Shown here piece by piece: positions 19,901-27,791 of a stretch of DNA of 64,000 nt. Source of the stretch: Chrysemys picta bellii (taxonomy: Eukaryota; Chordata; Testudines; Emydidae); NCBI RefSeq assembly GCF_011386835.1, contig NC_088792.1, forward strand, positions 57,726,081 through 57,790,080. Reading direction: 5' to 3'. A program made the translations under genes and the position numbers. Numbering within the stretch: the stretch's first letter is position 1; each line of letters begins with the position of its first letter. Under the pieces are notes generated by a model. That model ran no database searches, was not told the origin of the DNA, and saw only the letters and a program-made list of their open reading frames with translations.

Positions 19901-22684
19901 TCTTCCACATTTCCAAAATAAGGAATGATGCCTTATGCTGCAAAATTCAAATGATTCTAGCTTCCATTTTCAATCCTGTCCTATGTGGAGTGACATATTA
20001 GGGCTTGGTCCTGGCATTTTTTTAAAGCATTGCTGGTCAAGGACTGTAGGACTTCAGTATGATTGCAATAGGTTATCAGACTTTCAGCTACAGAGAGTTC
20101 CCCTCTCTTTGCATGGAAGGATGTGTGAGCCCTCAGGGGTACTTGGGATTAGATGGGAGTTATATGGTGCATGTGCCTTGTGCTAATTCTCTTTGTGTGG
20201 GATGAATTTTGCCAAGTGTGAGTTATGGGTACTTGAGGACTATAGAATTCTTAAATATTACATGATAGGCAGGGCCAGCTCTAAGCACCAGCAAAACAAG
20301 CTGGTGCTTGGGGTGGCATTCTGGCATGGGCCATGCCGCCCCTTCAAGCAAGAAAAAGGTAAAAATGTGCCCCGGCCGCCCTAACTCACCTCCGCTGCTG
20401 CCGCTGCTCGCCCTCCCTCCCAGGCTCTCAAACCCGGGAGGGAAGGGGAGATCCCGCGCGGCCGCGGCGCGCGAAACAGCTGATTCGCACGCTGCGGCCA
20501 CTCGGGATCTCCCCCTCCCTCCCAGGTTTGAGAGCCTGGGAGGGAGGGGGAGCAGCGGCGCGCGAATCAGCTGTTTCGCACGCCGCGGCCACTCGGGATC
20601 TCCCCCTCCCTCGCGCGTTTGAGAGCTTGGGAGGGAGGGGAGACCCTGAGTGGCCGTGGCGCACGCGCTGCTTCTCCCTCTCCCTCCCTCCCTCCTAGGC
20701 TTGAGAGCCTGGGGGGAGGAGGCAGGGCTGGGGATATGGGGAAGGGGCAGAGTTGAGGCAGGGCCGGGGGTGGGGTAAGAAAAAAACAGGGGTGGGGGGC
20801 AGCCAAAATTGTTTTTGCTTGGGGTGGCAAAAATCCTAGAGCCGGCCCTGATGATAGGGAGAGGCAGGGGAGGTAGCTGGAGATTATGCAAAGCAAGTAA
20901 TCTTATCCAAATTCCACAAATGGAGATGGAGAAGTGGCAAGGACCTTGCAGAGCTCCTAAACTATTCCTGTACCCATATTCTTAAGGGAATTAATTAACA
21001 GAGAGAAAATCATTACATTTAAAGTTAAAGACTAGTTAACATTAAAGTTGAAAATTTTGCATAACAAGGAACTTCTTAAGTGTGAAAATGAACAGCTAAA
21101 GGACAGGAGATAGATATGTGAGTATCCTCATTGGTCAGTCTCTAAATGTGCTTCTGTTCTGGAAAACAATTAAGCAAAAATAGTGTGTGTGGGGGGGGGA
21201 GGAAGTCTGTGATTTCCATGTTAAATGTGTCAAGTTGGGTTATTTGTTTCTAGTACGTCATTATTAGTAACAAGTTCTGCAGGCCAAATGAGGCTGTGAT
21301 GTGCCACACAAAGCAGTGCAGGTTGAGTGAATTAACCTGATAGGCTGCAACTGAAGGAGAGACAGAGCTTGAAAGGCTGATTGAAGGTTGAACCCAGCTG
21401 AGAAGGAACAGACAGGGCTGGAATAAAGCCAGGAAGTTAGCAGCAGAAAGCTGCTGCAGGGGAAGTGGTCTGCAGTCACTCCCTGGGAGAAGGGGATTTG
21501 GATTGATAAACCTAGAGAGTGGGGAGGCTAGAGGGTGAGAGCAAAGACATAGGAAGGAGGCCAGGGAAACAGCAGCAGGGTCTGGGTGCAAGCAGCAGGG
21601 CCGGCTCCAGGGTTTTTGCTGCCCCAAGCGGCAAAAAAAATAAAAATAAAAAAATAAAAAAAAGCTGCGATCATGATCGACGGCAGCTCCACCGCGCTGC
21701 TTTCTTCTTTGGCGGCAATTCGGCGGCAGGTCCTTCCCTCTGAGAAGGACCGAGGGACCTGCCGCTGAATTGCCACCAAAGAGCCTGATGTGCCGCCTCT
21801 TCCCCTTGGCCACCCCAAGCACCTGCTTGCTGAGTTGGTGCCTGGAGCCGGCCCTGGCAAGCAGACCATAGGTACTGGACATACAATGCCTGACCTGGCA
21901 ACTGGAGTGTAATAGGTGGGCCCAGGTTCCCCTACCAGCCACTGGGATAGTAGCATAAACTGAGCAGTGGAGCCAAAGACTGCCTGGGACAGATGCCCAA
22001 AGGGACTCTGATACCCTGGAATGGGAGGGCTGTACAGTGACCTGGCTGGAGGACTAAGTCACGAAGAAGGAATACCCTGAGTTCCAGCGAGAGATCACGG
22101 GGTGAGGAAAGGTATGCCAGACCAGAGTGGAGCTAATTCCCAGAGCAGCGAGGAGGAGGCACCCTAGTGGTGAGTGGACTCCGTGAGAGAGGCCCTCAGT
22201 GCTATCTGTACAACTCCAGTGCTTCATTGGGTTTGCTCAGGCATAACTTATTGGAACTGTGTAAATTATTTCATTGCACAAGATGAAACAGAGCCCTACT
22301 CCCTGTTAGCTCTGCTGGTTTTGCAGAGCTAAAAGGAAAAAAAAATCAGTAAACGTGAGGGGTGGGAATGTAAAGTTAAGAGTGAATGCACACAAGGGGT
22401 AGATCTGTTGAATAACAAAAAGTGCTCTTTTCATATAGCCCTTTTCAGAGAAAATAAGCACACTTAAAATAAACATCATATGCTATCAAATGTCTTAAAA
22501 TAGAAGAGTATATTGAATTTAAACATGTGGCTGCATTTTATATTAACTAAACAATTAAATAAAGTGAACATACTGCACCTCTCGACAGCGTCTGGGGAGC
22601 TCTTTTTTCCTTTTTGATTGCCATCGCGAGGTTGGAAGAAACTGCGATTAGCAGGAGTGACAAAGCCAATGCTGAATGCATCAT
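8557..22684 (-). CDS. AGR3: AGR3, anterior gradient 3, ER thioredoxin-fold protein; seven coding exons
   Basis: The spliced minus-strand coding sequence joins 22684-22579, 18496-18433, 15909-15857, 15185-15109, 14956-14893, 9540-9457 and 8606-8557: 498 bases, 165 residues plus stop, against 166 residues in human. All six introns are GT-AG and phases match at each junction. Residues 1 to about 21 form a hydrophobic signal peptide; a basic stretch with LSRGWGDD follows, then a thioredoxin fold. The CxxC-position motif is C70-Q-Y-C73 and a probable cis-proline is P116 in QYVPR. The C-terminus ends QTEL, a KDEL-like ER retention signal (QSEL in human AGR3, KTEL in AGR2). [13 protein letters not shown] and [12 protein letters not shown] point to AGR3 rather than AGR2. 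Family role: ER/secretory-pathway protein of epithelia and multiciliated cells. No stop or frameshift was found, so the gene looks functional. The paralogue assignment rests on remembered human sequences. Confidence 0.96.
9186..9300. repeat. short palindromic repeat, 'CCTGGTCCTG' type
   Basis: The left end reads ccctggtcctgtaaac and the right end ctggatcaggaccaga, inverted copies of each other, with gagtagtcc/ggactac-like words between. It resembles small palindromic elements common in turtles and archosaurs. It lies in AGR3 intron 6. Confidence 0.45.
9457..9540 (-). CDS. AGR3: AGR3 coding exon 6
   Basis: This 84-base exon has acceptor ctttttcag and a strong donor gtaagt. It encodes [18 protein letters not shown] and then TYEPQDIPF, with split codons at both ends (Asp122 and Leu150). 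The preceding intron is 5.35 kb and contains a hAT element, a solo LTR and a CR1 tail. Confidence 0.96.
9868..11303 (-). mobile_element. fold-back hAT DNA transposon, internally damaged
   Basis: The element starts TAGGGCTGTC and ends GACAGACCTA-like (CAACAGACCTA), giving imperfect terminal inverted repeats, and is flanked by a perfect 8-bp duplication ATATTCAG (9860-9867 and 11304-11311), the hAT hallmark. Both arms are long: the sequence around 10046-10205 reappears inverted at about 10720-10880, so the element can fold on itself. The centre carries minus-strand hAT transposase remnants. It sits in the intron between AGR3 coding exons 5 and 6. Confidence 0.88.
10311..10728 (-). pseudogene. 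hAT transposase remnant
   Basis: Two overlapping minus-strand frames (10728-10444 and 10562-10311) together read like the C-terminal half of a hAT/ZBED-type transposase. The most telling segment is [16 protein letters not shown] followed by an R-N-E-V-W stretch, as just upstream of the hAT dimerisation region. The change of frame, the loss of the N-terminal zinc finger and most of the catalytic core, and the terminal stops make it non-functional. It is bounded by the inverted arms of the element at 9868-11303. Confidence 0.75.
11560..11705 (+). repeat. MIR SINE
   Basis: Carries the conserved MIR core: 'tattatcctcattttacaa', 'ggggaactaagcc', 'gatttgcccaagtcac' and 'tttgaacccaggtc'. It lies in AGR3 intron 5. 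Confidence 0.8.
12008..13388 (+). mobile_element. solo LTR with a nested SINE
   Basis: The unit starts TGTGATG and ends CATCACA, and is flanked by a perfect 5-bp duplication CCTTC (12003-12007 and 13389-13393). Removing the SINE insertion at 12727-12939 and one 14-bp duplication leaves about 1.15 kb, a plausible LTR length. No gag, pol or primer-binding site is present, so it is a solo LTR. The element inserted in AGR3 intron 5 before the SINE did. The retroelement class (endogenous retrovirus or Gypsy) cannot be told from the LTR alone. Confidence 0.82.
12727..12939 (+). mobile_element. self-complementary SINE, full length
   Basis: It starts atcagggggtagccgtgtta and ends in a T-rich ttgttgttttt. 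Its right half from about 12846 is nearly the reverse complement of the left half, so it can fold into a hairpin of about 90-bp arms. A perfect 14-bp target duplication tcactttgttctgt flanks it (12713-12726 and 12940-12953), indicating LINE-type retrotransposition. It interrupts the LTR at 12008-13388. Related copies lie at 51702 and 31380. Confidence 0.85.
13960..14000 (+). repeat. (TC)n then poly-T run
   Basis: Simple repeat of ctctctctctttctctctct followed by a T run. It resembles a polypyrimidine tract but lies on the strand opposite to AGR3 transcription. Confidence 0.85.
14440..14722 (+). mobile_element. CR1 LINE 3' end
   Basis: Recognisable CR1 words: 'gttctaactataagggcag', 'aagctctggaatacgcttcc', 'ggaatccccatcattggagg' and the tail 'cccttccagccctacatttc'. 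It is 5'-truncated and lies only about 170 bases from AGR3 coding exon 5. Confidence 0.85.
14893..14956 (-). CDS. AGR3: AGR3 coding exon 5
   Basis: This 64-base exon has acceptor tcctgccag and donor gtatgc. It encodes [16 protein letters not shown] followed by RIMFV and the first base of Asp122. The QYVPR segment carries the conserved cis-proline loop of the thioredoxin fold. It lies only 152 bases from coding exon 4. Confidence 0.96.
15109..15185 (-). CDS. AGR3: AGR3 coding exon 4
   Basis: This 77-base exon has acceptor ttttctag and donor gtaagg. It completes Ala75 and encodes [16 protein letters not shown] and then NNFIMLNLM. The exon ends on a full ATG codon, so the next intron is phase 0. 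EEIQEMAQN and FIMLNLM match AGR3 closely. Confidence 0.96.
15857..15909 (-). CDS. AGR3: AGR3 coding exon 3 (redox-motif exon)
   Basis: This 53-base exon encodes [17 protein letters not shown] after a split Ser codon. The acceptor (attaaag) has a poor pyrimidine tract, but frame and homology fix it; the donor is gtaatt. The motif C70-Q-Y-C73 is notable: human AGR3 has Ser at the second cysteine position and human AGR2 has CPHS. The TGC codon is plain in the sequence (plus-strand GCA at 15862-15864). Confidence 0.95.
16262..16500. repeat. AT-rich 'TAGAGCT' element with a poly-G run
   Basis: Begins gtagagctagtcaaaatttc, with gaaaaat/atttttc words inside, the same texture as 4145-4462. A near-pure G run lies at about 16389-16412. 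Probably an old miniature DNA element; the right end is unclear. Confidence 0.4.
16510..17320. mobile_element. GC-rich non-autonomous DNA element, 'CATAAGCC' termini
   Basis: The left end reads tactctatcataagcc and the right end ggcttatgaacgagta, imperfect inverted repeats of about 16 bases. The centre (16850-17200) is very CpG-rich and includes a 38-bp tandem array. Near 16604 the sequence matches the start of another hAT miniature element (caggggtcagcaaac), apparently captured without its right end. No coding remnant is convincing; the long open frames here reflect GC-rich low complexity. Superfamily not assigned. It lies in AGR3 intron 2. Confidence 0.6.
16872..17023 (+). repeat. four-copy 38-bp GC-rich minisatellite
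   Basis: Four head-to-tail units begin at 16872, 16910, 16948 and 16986, each starting ccagcggg and containing a gacgggcgg core and a gcggccgcagc core. The copies differ by a few substitutions. 38 is not a multiple of 3, so the unit rotates through all frames. Confidence 0.9.
17329..17640 (+). mobile_element. hAT miniature element (CAGGGCYGGCT family)
   Basis: Starts CAGGGCTGGCTTTAG and ends CTAAAGCCGGCCCTG, inverted repeats of 15 bases with one mismatch. The 8-bp flanks tctatggt (17321-17328) and tatacggt (17641-17648) agree at six positions. It is GC-rich and abuts the right end of the element at 16510-17320, probably inserting at or within that element's end. Confidence 0.78.
18433..18496 (-). 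CDS. AGR3: AGR3 coding exon 2
   Basis: This 64-base exon is flanked by an acceptor ending attacag and a good donor gtaaag. With the G from the previous exon it encodes Gly-Trp-Gly-Asp-Asp and then [16 protein letters not shown], and ends with AG of a split Ser codon. The GWGDDI..W.QTYEEGL pattern is a family hallmark at the start of the thioredoxin fold. Confidence 0.96.
20270..20850 (+). mobile_element. hAT miniature element with CpG-rich repeated core
   Basis: Starts CAGGGCCAGCTCTAAGCACC and ends TCCTAGAGCCGGCCCTG, flanked by a perfect 8-bp duplication ATGATAGG (20262-20269 and 20851-20858). The core repeats, in both orientations, a segment with gctctcaaacc/ggtttgagagc and agggaggg words plus gcggccgc and gcgcgcgaa; CpG is dense. 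Open frames across it are low complexity. AGR3 intron 1. Confidence 0.87.
21300..22230 (+). mobile_element. LTR-retroelement-like sequence, interrupted by a hAT element
   Basis: The stretch has moderate GC, purine-rich G/A text ('gaagtggtctgcagtcact', 'ccaggttcccctaccagcca', 'ccagaccagagtggagctaa') that I recognise as part of a multi-copy turtle LTR/Gypsy-like repeat. I could not define TG...CA ends or target duplications. The miniature element at 21596-21856 interrupts it. Confidence 0.4.
21596..21856 (+). mobile_element. hAT miniature element (CAGGGCCGGCT family)
   Basis: Starts CAGGGCCGGCTCCAGG and ends CCTGGAGCCGGCCCTG, a perfect 16-bp inverted repeat, and is flanked by a perfect 8-bp duplication GCAAGCAG (21588-21595 and 21857-21864). 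Internally gccccaagcggc recurs inverted. No coding capacity. The perfect ends suggest a fairly young insertion. Confidence 0.9.
22579..22684 (-). CDS. AGR3: AGR3 coding exon 1 (start codon, signal peptide)
   Basis: This exon encodes residues 1-35 plus the first base of Gly36. Two ATG codons are adjacent (22684-22682 and 22681-22679); the first is taken because the human protein also begins Met-Met. The hydrophobic run [11 protein letters not shown] is the signal peptide core, followed by the basic AIKKEKR. The 3' splice site follows TCGAGAG and reads gtgcag, a usable but not strong donor. The intron is in phase 1. The 105 bases plus one join exactly to the Gly-Trp-Gly exon at 18496. Confidence 0.95.
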
Positions 22685-22723
22685 TATCTCTTTAAGAAAT
22701 CCCCTTTCAATGCAGCCGTGAAA
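22685..22723 (-). other. AGR3: AGR3 5' UTR segment in the first coding exon
   Basis: A strong acceptor lies just upstream of the start codon: a T-rich tract ending ttttccag, with its AG at 22725-22724. The exon therefore starts at 22723 and has 39 untranslated bases before the ATG. At least one non-coding exon and the promoter must lie further right on the plus strand; I could not place them by eye between 22.8 and 27.8 kb. Confidence 0.8.
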
Positions 22724-22725
22724 CT

Positions 22726-24000
22726 GGAAAACAAAGCAATCTTTTTAGTTGGGTGGGTTCATTACAAGTTGCCATCTGGAAGATGATTTTAATAGCATTC
22801 TAATAATCTACACCACAAGGACTGTTTTGTTTGTTTTTGGAAACAGTGGACTTGCTTGATGACAATAGTCCAGAGTCCAGGTGGTCTACACTAGATACGT
22901 AAGCATCCTGCAAATTTGTCAGAAATATACCCGGAGAACAATATAGAGTTACTACTATAGTTTTGAACAGTGAAAAATTAATCAGTTTCACTTTTATTTC
23001 TAGTCAATTTCTCATTCCAGTTGTTATACACTAGTCTAATCTTATAATTATTGAGTTGAAAACATGGCAGGACAATGCTTCTGGGTTGTGTTTTCCTTTC
23101 CCCAAACTGTATTGTTGGAATTGTTAATAATAATAAAAAAGAATGGCATGGGAACATTTCTATTGACAGTAGGTTTTGTGCTCCAACTCTAGTTGATAAT
23201 ATCCGCTCTAAAAAAGTTAGCTGAAATTATAAAAAGCTTGTCTTCTGGTAGACTCCAGTGTAACAAGAAACATCAGGAAGGGATTTCCCAGAAAACAAAC
23301 AAATATTTTTGCAATTTAAAATTACAAAGTGAAAAACACATTTATAATTATATTTTTTTAAAATGGCTTTTAATAATGAAAGAACATCAGTGCTTCCACT
23401 GAGAAAAGTATTTGAAAGTTTGAGTGTCAGTCTGATCTTTGTCCAAAATATCTGAATATCTTAACTCAGAAAACTTCATGGAAATTACAGTATTCTAGGG
23501 GTACTTGTTTTTATTCATGACAAAACTCGCATGAGAATAGTCACTCTCGAAACTTCATGATTTCTGCTTCTGATTAGAAGTAAAAAGGGCAAAATCTGTG
23601 CAAACAGGATTTTTAGTGTTTTAAATCAAACACTTTTGAACCTAGTTAGAATTTCTGTTTTAAAAAAAATGGTGCTTTCCCCCCCCCTCTGGCTGGTCCA
23701 ATCATTGCTAGGTATTGTATCTCCAAAGCCCCATGTGTTGTTTGAATGTCATTGGCAAAGTATGCAGTGTTGGTGGAACTGCATGCTGCAGAAGAGAACA
23801 CTGAATCTCTGTATTGGCTCACTATCACTTGTGATGCTAATTTTGATGTCAGCGCTTTATGCATAATACAATCTGTTGAGAATAATAATAAACTAAAATG
23901 TTCCTGTTCCTGCTATAAATCCAGTTCCTGCTATAAATAAATCAGAGGGCTAACTCCTCCCCACCCTGGTGTTTAATTAAGTTAAACACCAATGTTGACA
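22726..24000. other. AGR3 upstream flank or intron 1, no clear repeat
   Basis: The non-coding first exon and promoter of AGR3 should be somewhere right of 22725. I see no TATA box or donor that I can defend. A short C run lies at about 23680. Confidence 0.4.
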
Positions 24001-24009
24001 CAAGAATTA

Positions 24010-24603
24010 ATGGATATAAACTGGTCATCAATAAGTTTAGGCTTGAAATTACACAAAGATTTCTAACCATCAGATGAGTGAAGTTCTGGAACCCAGCCTT
24101 CCAAGGGGCGCAGTGGGAGAAAAAAAACCTAACTGGTTTCAAGACTGAGCTTGATACGTTTATGGAAGGGATAGTATGATGAGACTGCTTACAATGGCAT
24201 GTAGCCGATCTGCGACTGCTAGTACAAATATCTCCAAAGGTTGGGTATGGAACACAAGATGGGGAGGACTCCAAGTTACAGCAGAGAATTCTTATATATA
24301 TCTGGCTCTGGGTCCTGCCCACATGCTTGGGGTCTAACTGATCACCATATTTACGGATGGGAAGGAATTTTTCCCTGGGTCAGATTGGCAAAAACCCTGG
24401 GGAATTTTTGCCTTTCTCTACAGGATGGGGCCTGGGTCACTTGCAGGTTTAAATTAGTGTAAATGGTGAATTCTCTGTAACTTGAAGTCATGATTTGAGG
24501 ACTTCAGTAATTCAGCCAGAGTTTTACAGGAATGATTCTGTGGCCTGCAATGTGTAGGAGGTCAGAGTAGATGATAGTCCCTTCTGGCCTTAAAGTCTAT
24601 GAG
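24010..24603 (+). mobile_element. CR1 LINE 3' end, long copy
   Basis: About 0.6 kb of CR1 3' UTR: 'ggaatttttccctgggtcag', 'ttggcaaaaaccctgg', 'tttgcctttctctacagg' and the tail 'aggtcagagtagatgatag' / 'cttctggccttaaagtctat'. It is 5'-truncated with no coding part. Confidence 0.85.
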
Positions 24604-27600
24604 AGAGGCCTCTGACTAAAAATACAAACCAAGCCAGGATGAAGCCTATTGTAATGGAGAATACCTTAACATTTGAACCCAGCAGCTACATTCATTGTGG
24701 AATTTCACCAGGACCAACTAAGACTGAATCCTATCAGTGTAATAATCACACCATCATCTCAGTATGGGCAGTCATGAAAAGTTTTGGGGCTTTTACACTG
24801 CCTATACGCAAGCCCGCCAATGTCACAAGTAGCACTGTTACTAACTCCAGTTCTGGCAGGTGCATTCCAGTACTGGTTCTCCTCCACCTGTCAGTCTCAA
24901 CACAAAAAAACAGATTCTCTTAAAGAGGCCACAATAGAATTTGCTGCTTAGAACAAAAACAACAAGAACAACAAAATCCTTGCAAGTGTTATCCTCTCCT
25001 AAGGATTCCATAACTATTAAGAGACTCCGCTAGGCTTCTAAACAATCAGTAAAGTCACCATAACATTTTCCCTCCCAACCCTGGTCCCTAGTGGTTCACT
25101 TTGTTTCTTCTGGGGTTTTAAGAATCCTACAATTTTTTCTTTGTTTTACATACCCCACCCTCAGTGTTGCGTGTAGCAGATACCCTCCCTCCATTCAGTA
25201 ATGGATGAGATCCCCTTTGGAGCTCTTTAGCTTGCTGAAGGGTTTGAAGTTCAGTGCTGAGAAATGGGAGGTCTCCCACTGCTTCATAAAGAGGGACTAA
25301 GACTACTGCTTTAACCCTGGGACTGAAAAATTATTGGGAACAGGAAATCAATCCCAAATTCTCTTCGGGGCTCTGCCGATCATTACCCATGGCCATTAAA
25401 ATGATAGGTCTGTAATCTACAGCATAAACTCAACAAAAATATTCCTTGTAGCCATTGCATGTGGGGGTTAATAATCCTTAGCATTAGATAGGCTTTAGTA
25501 TTAATCTTTGATCGGTCTGTCACTTATATTTTGTTCTATATTTTCAGTGCTGTGAAAACATTAATAGTTATGGCTTGGTGAAACAGTCTCAGGTTTCTGA
25601 TGATAGAACAGCTATGAAATGTGCAAATCAGTAATTTCCTTCAAGATAAATAAGATGCTTCTTACAGTCAAGAAATCTCAGGAAATAAACACAGTTTTTT
25701 TAGCTCAGGGCCAACAGAAATATTTTTCTCACACTTAAATAACTTTTTCCCCCCCAGAAAATCATAATGAAGAAAGCCCAGGATGGCTTCTATGACAGAT
25801 AATTGCCACCACTGTTGATGGATGAAGCTTAAAAATCCATTTTTGATATTATGAGACCCAATGCCAGTGTGCTGGTTTAAACGGTGAATTCATTATAGGA
25901 CACACCCTTGAAATCCGTCCCACTGCTCTGTTACATATTCCCTGTAGAAGAATTTTTTTTTGCCAGTTAACCTTTTTTATTCTTCTTCCCCATCAGCACG
26001 CACATTATAGGTAGATTATATACATCATAGATAACATAGATTCACTACCAAATAAATACATATTAATGCTGAAAACTGTTTGCTCACCTTAGCTGATCAG
26101 TTCTGCTGATAAAAGTTCTTCTTTCTGGAAGTGGCTAGTTTAAAAATGGGTGTGATTTATACATACAAGAATATCTGACCTGCACAGTTCTATGAGCACA
26201 GCAACAAGAGTGTATTCGCCTGCAAAAACAACAGGAACCAGTTAGTCAGAAACCAAGAATTTTTTTTCTTCCCACACCCCTTTTACCCTCCCCTTTAACT
26301 TTTTACTCTTGTGAATTCTCATGCCTGTACACTAAATACTCCGATTTCTCTCCATCTTGGCTTGTATCAGGTGTCGTCATATTGGGACGCAAAATAAATA
26401 GTGACTTGTGTGTGTCTGTGACTTTTTTCCCCCAAATAGTTTGGATCTGGCCTCAGTCCAGTGAAAAAAGAAACCATCAGTGAAAGATGAAACTGTATGT
26501 GCTATTATTCCCAATGAATGGCTGGGTTCACTGGTGCTGGCAGATTAGATATGAAGTTAATAGGAAGACACAAGAGTTACTTTGTATGGAGGAATGTAAT
26601 TAACAAATGAAGGAAACTTGTTTCTTTAAATTTAGGAGGAAAACAGAATGCTACTTAAAAATCATGAATCTAAGGATTATATTGTTTCTTTAAGTTAAAG
26701 TTTAAAGATTAGGAGGTTTTTTAGACATGATGCCTAATATAATTCTGACCCAGCTTGACAAACATAGACGCGCTTCATGCCCTTGAATACAAAAGGAATT
26801 ACCTAGGTTATCTTTGTCTGCTCTGGTGCACCTTTTGCATAGAAATCGAGATACATCAGAAGCAATCTCTCTAATATAACTGGATTCTTTCTCTGACATT
26901 TTATATTAATGAGTAGTATTGTAGTAACTGGTGTAAGATCATGTGTCTTAAACCAAAATGATTTCCTCCAGTTCTCTCTCAACTGAATTTTGGCTCCAGC
27001 TTTTAGCTCTGCTACTTTGGCCCATCCCTGGTTATAGCTCATTGATGGCTGAAATTATCACATGCGGACTTCCATATATGATTAAAAAAAAGCTCTGGAA
27101 AAATTACAGCTTTGTTTTATAGAATTTCCTTTTGGAAAGTTTGCTTTCTAGTTGGTATCGCCACACATGCATTTTCTCCTTATTTGCAGTTTCAGTGAAA
27201 CAACTATTTTTTCACTAAGCTATGAAAATGTGACTTCTTATTGTGTATACAAAAGCCATCTTTAATATTTGTAATTGAGTGCACAGAAGTTTGTATTTCA
27301 AGTATTTTTGCATTTAATTACACAATATTTTCACTACCTTAAGGATCAAATACAAAGAGAATGTGGACTGGTTAGAAAATAGGAAGCAAACCTTTGTTTT
27401 AAAACAAATAGTTTTATTTTATGTGTTCATTTAGATTTTGGTCTAAAGAACCTTCACAGCAAAGGGCATCCATCCATCCAAAGCGCTGAGCTACCTTGAC
27501 TTACACTTTAAAAGTGTAATCACCCAGGAATGCCAAACTTAAAATAATACAAAGCCTCAATATGTCTTACTCTCCACCTTACTACAAATTGCTTAGTAAT

Positions 27601-27788
27601 TAAAGAATTGTTTGGAGAAAAATAGGACTGAAAAATGTTGTACGTTCATTTAAGGATGTTGATGGATAGATTTGACAGGATTGTTCCTCACCTCCTGGAG
27701 GTACTCTACTGTTGTTGGGATTCAAGGCATAGTAGTTCAGTCAGATGGGATTATAACTGGAGATGGGCTAAATGCAAAGCTGCTTAAA
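24604..27788. other. flank upstream of AGR3, no recognised feature
   Basis: AT-rich DNA without a domain-bearing open frame or recognised repeat. The AGR3 promoter may lie here. Confidence 0.4.
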
Positions 27789-27791
27789 TTA

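Noticed and set aside
20223..20896. Overlapping open frames of 104-222 codons
   Set aside because: They lie on a hAT miniature element with perfect 8-bp duplications. The open frames follow from its GC-rich internal repeats.
21250..21956. 230-codon and 142-codon minus-strand frames
   Set aside because: They cross the boundaries of the miniature element at 21596-21856 and an LTR-like repeat, and have no recognisable domain.
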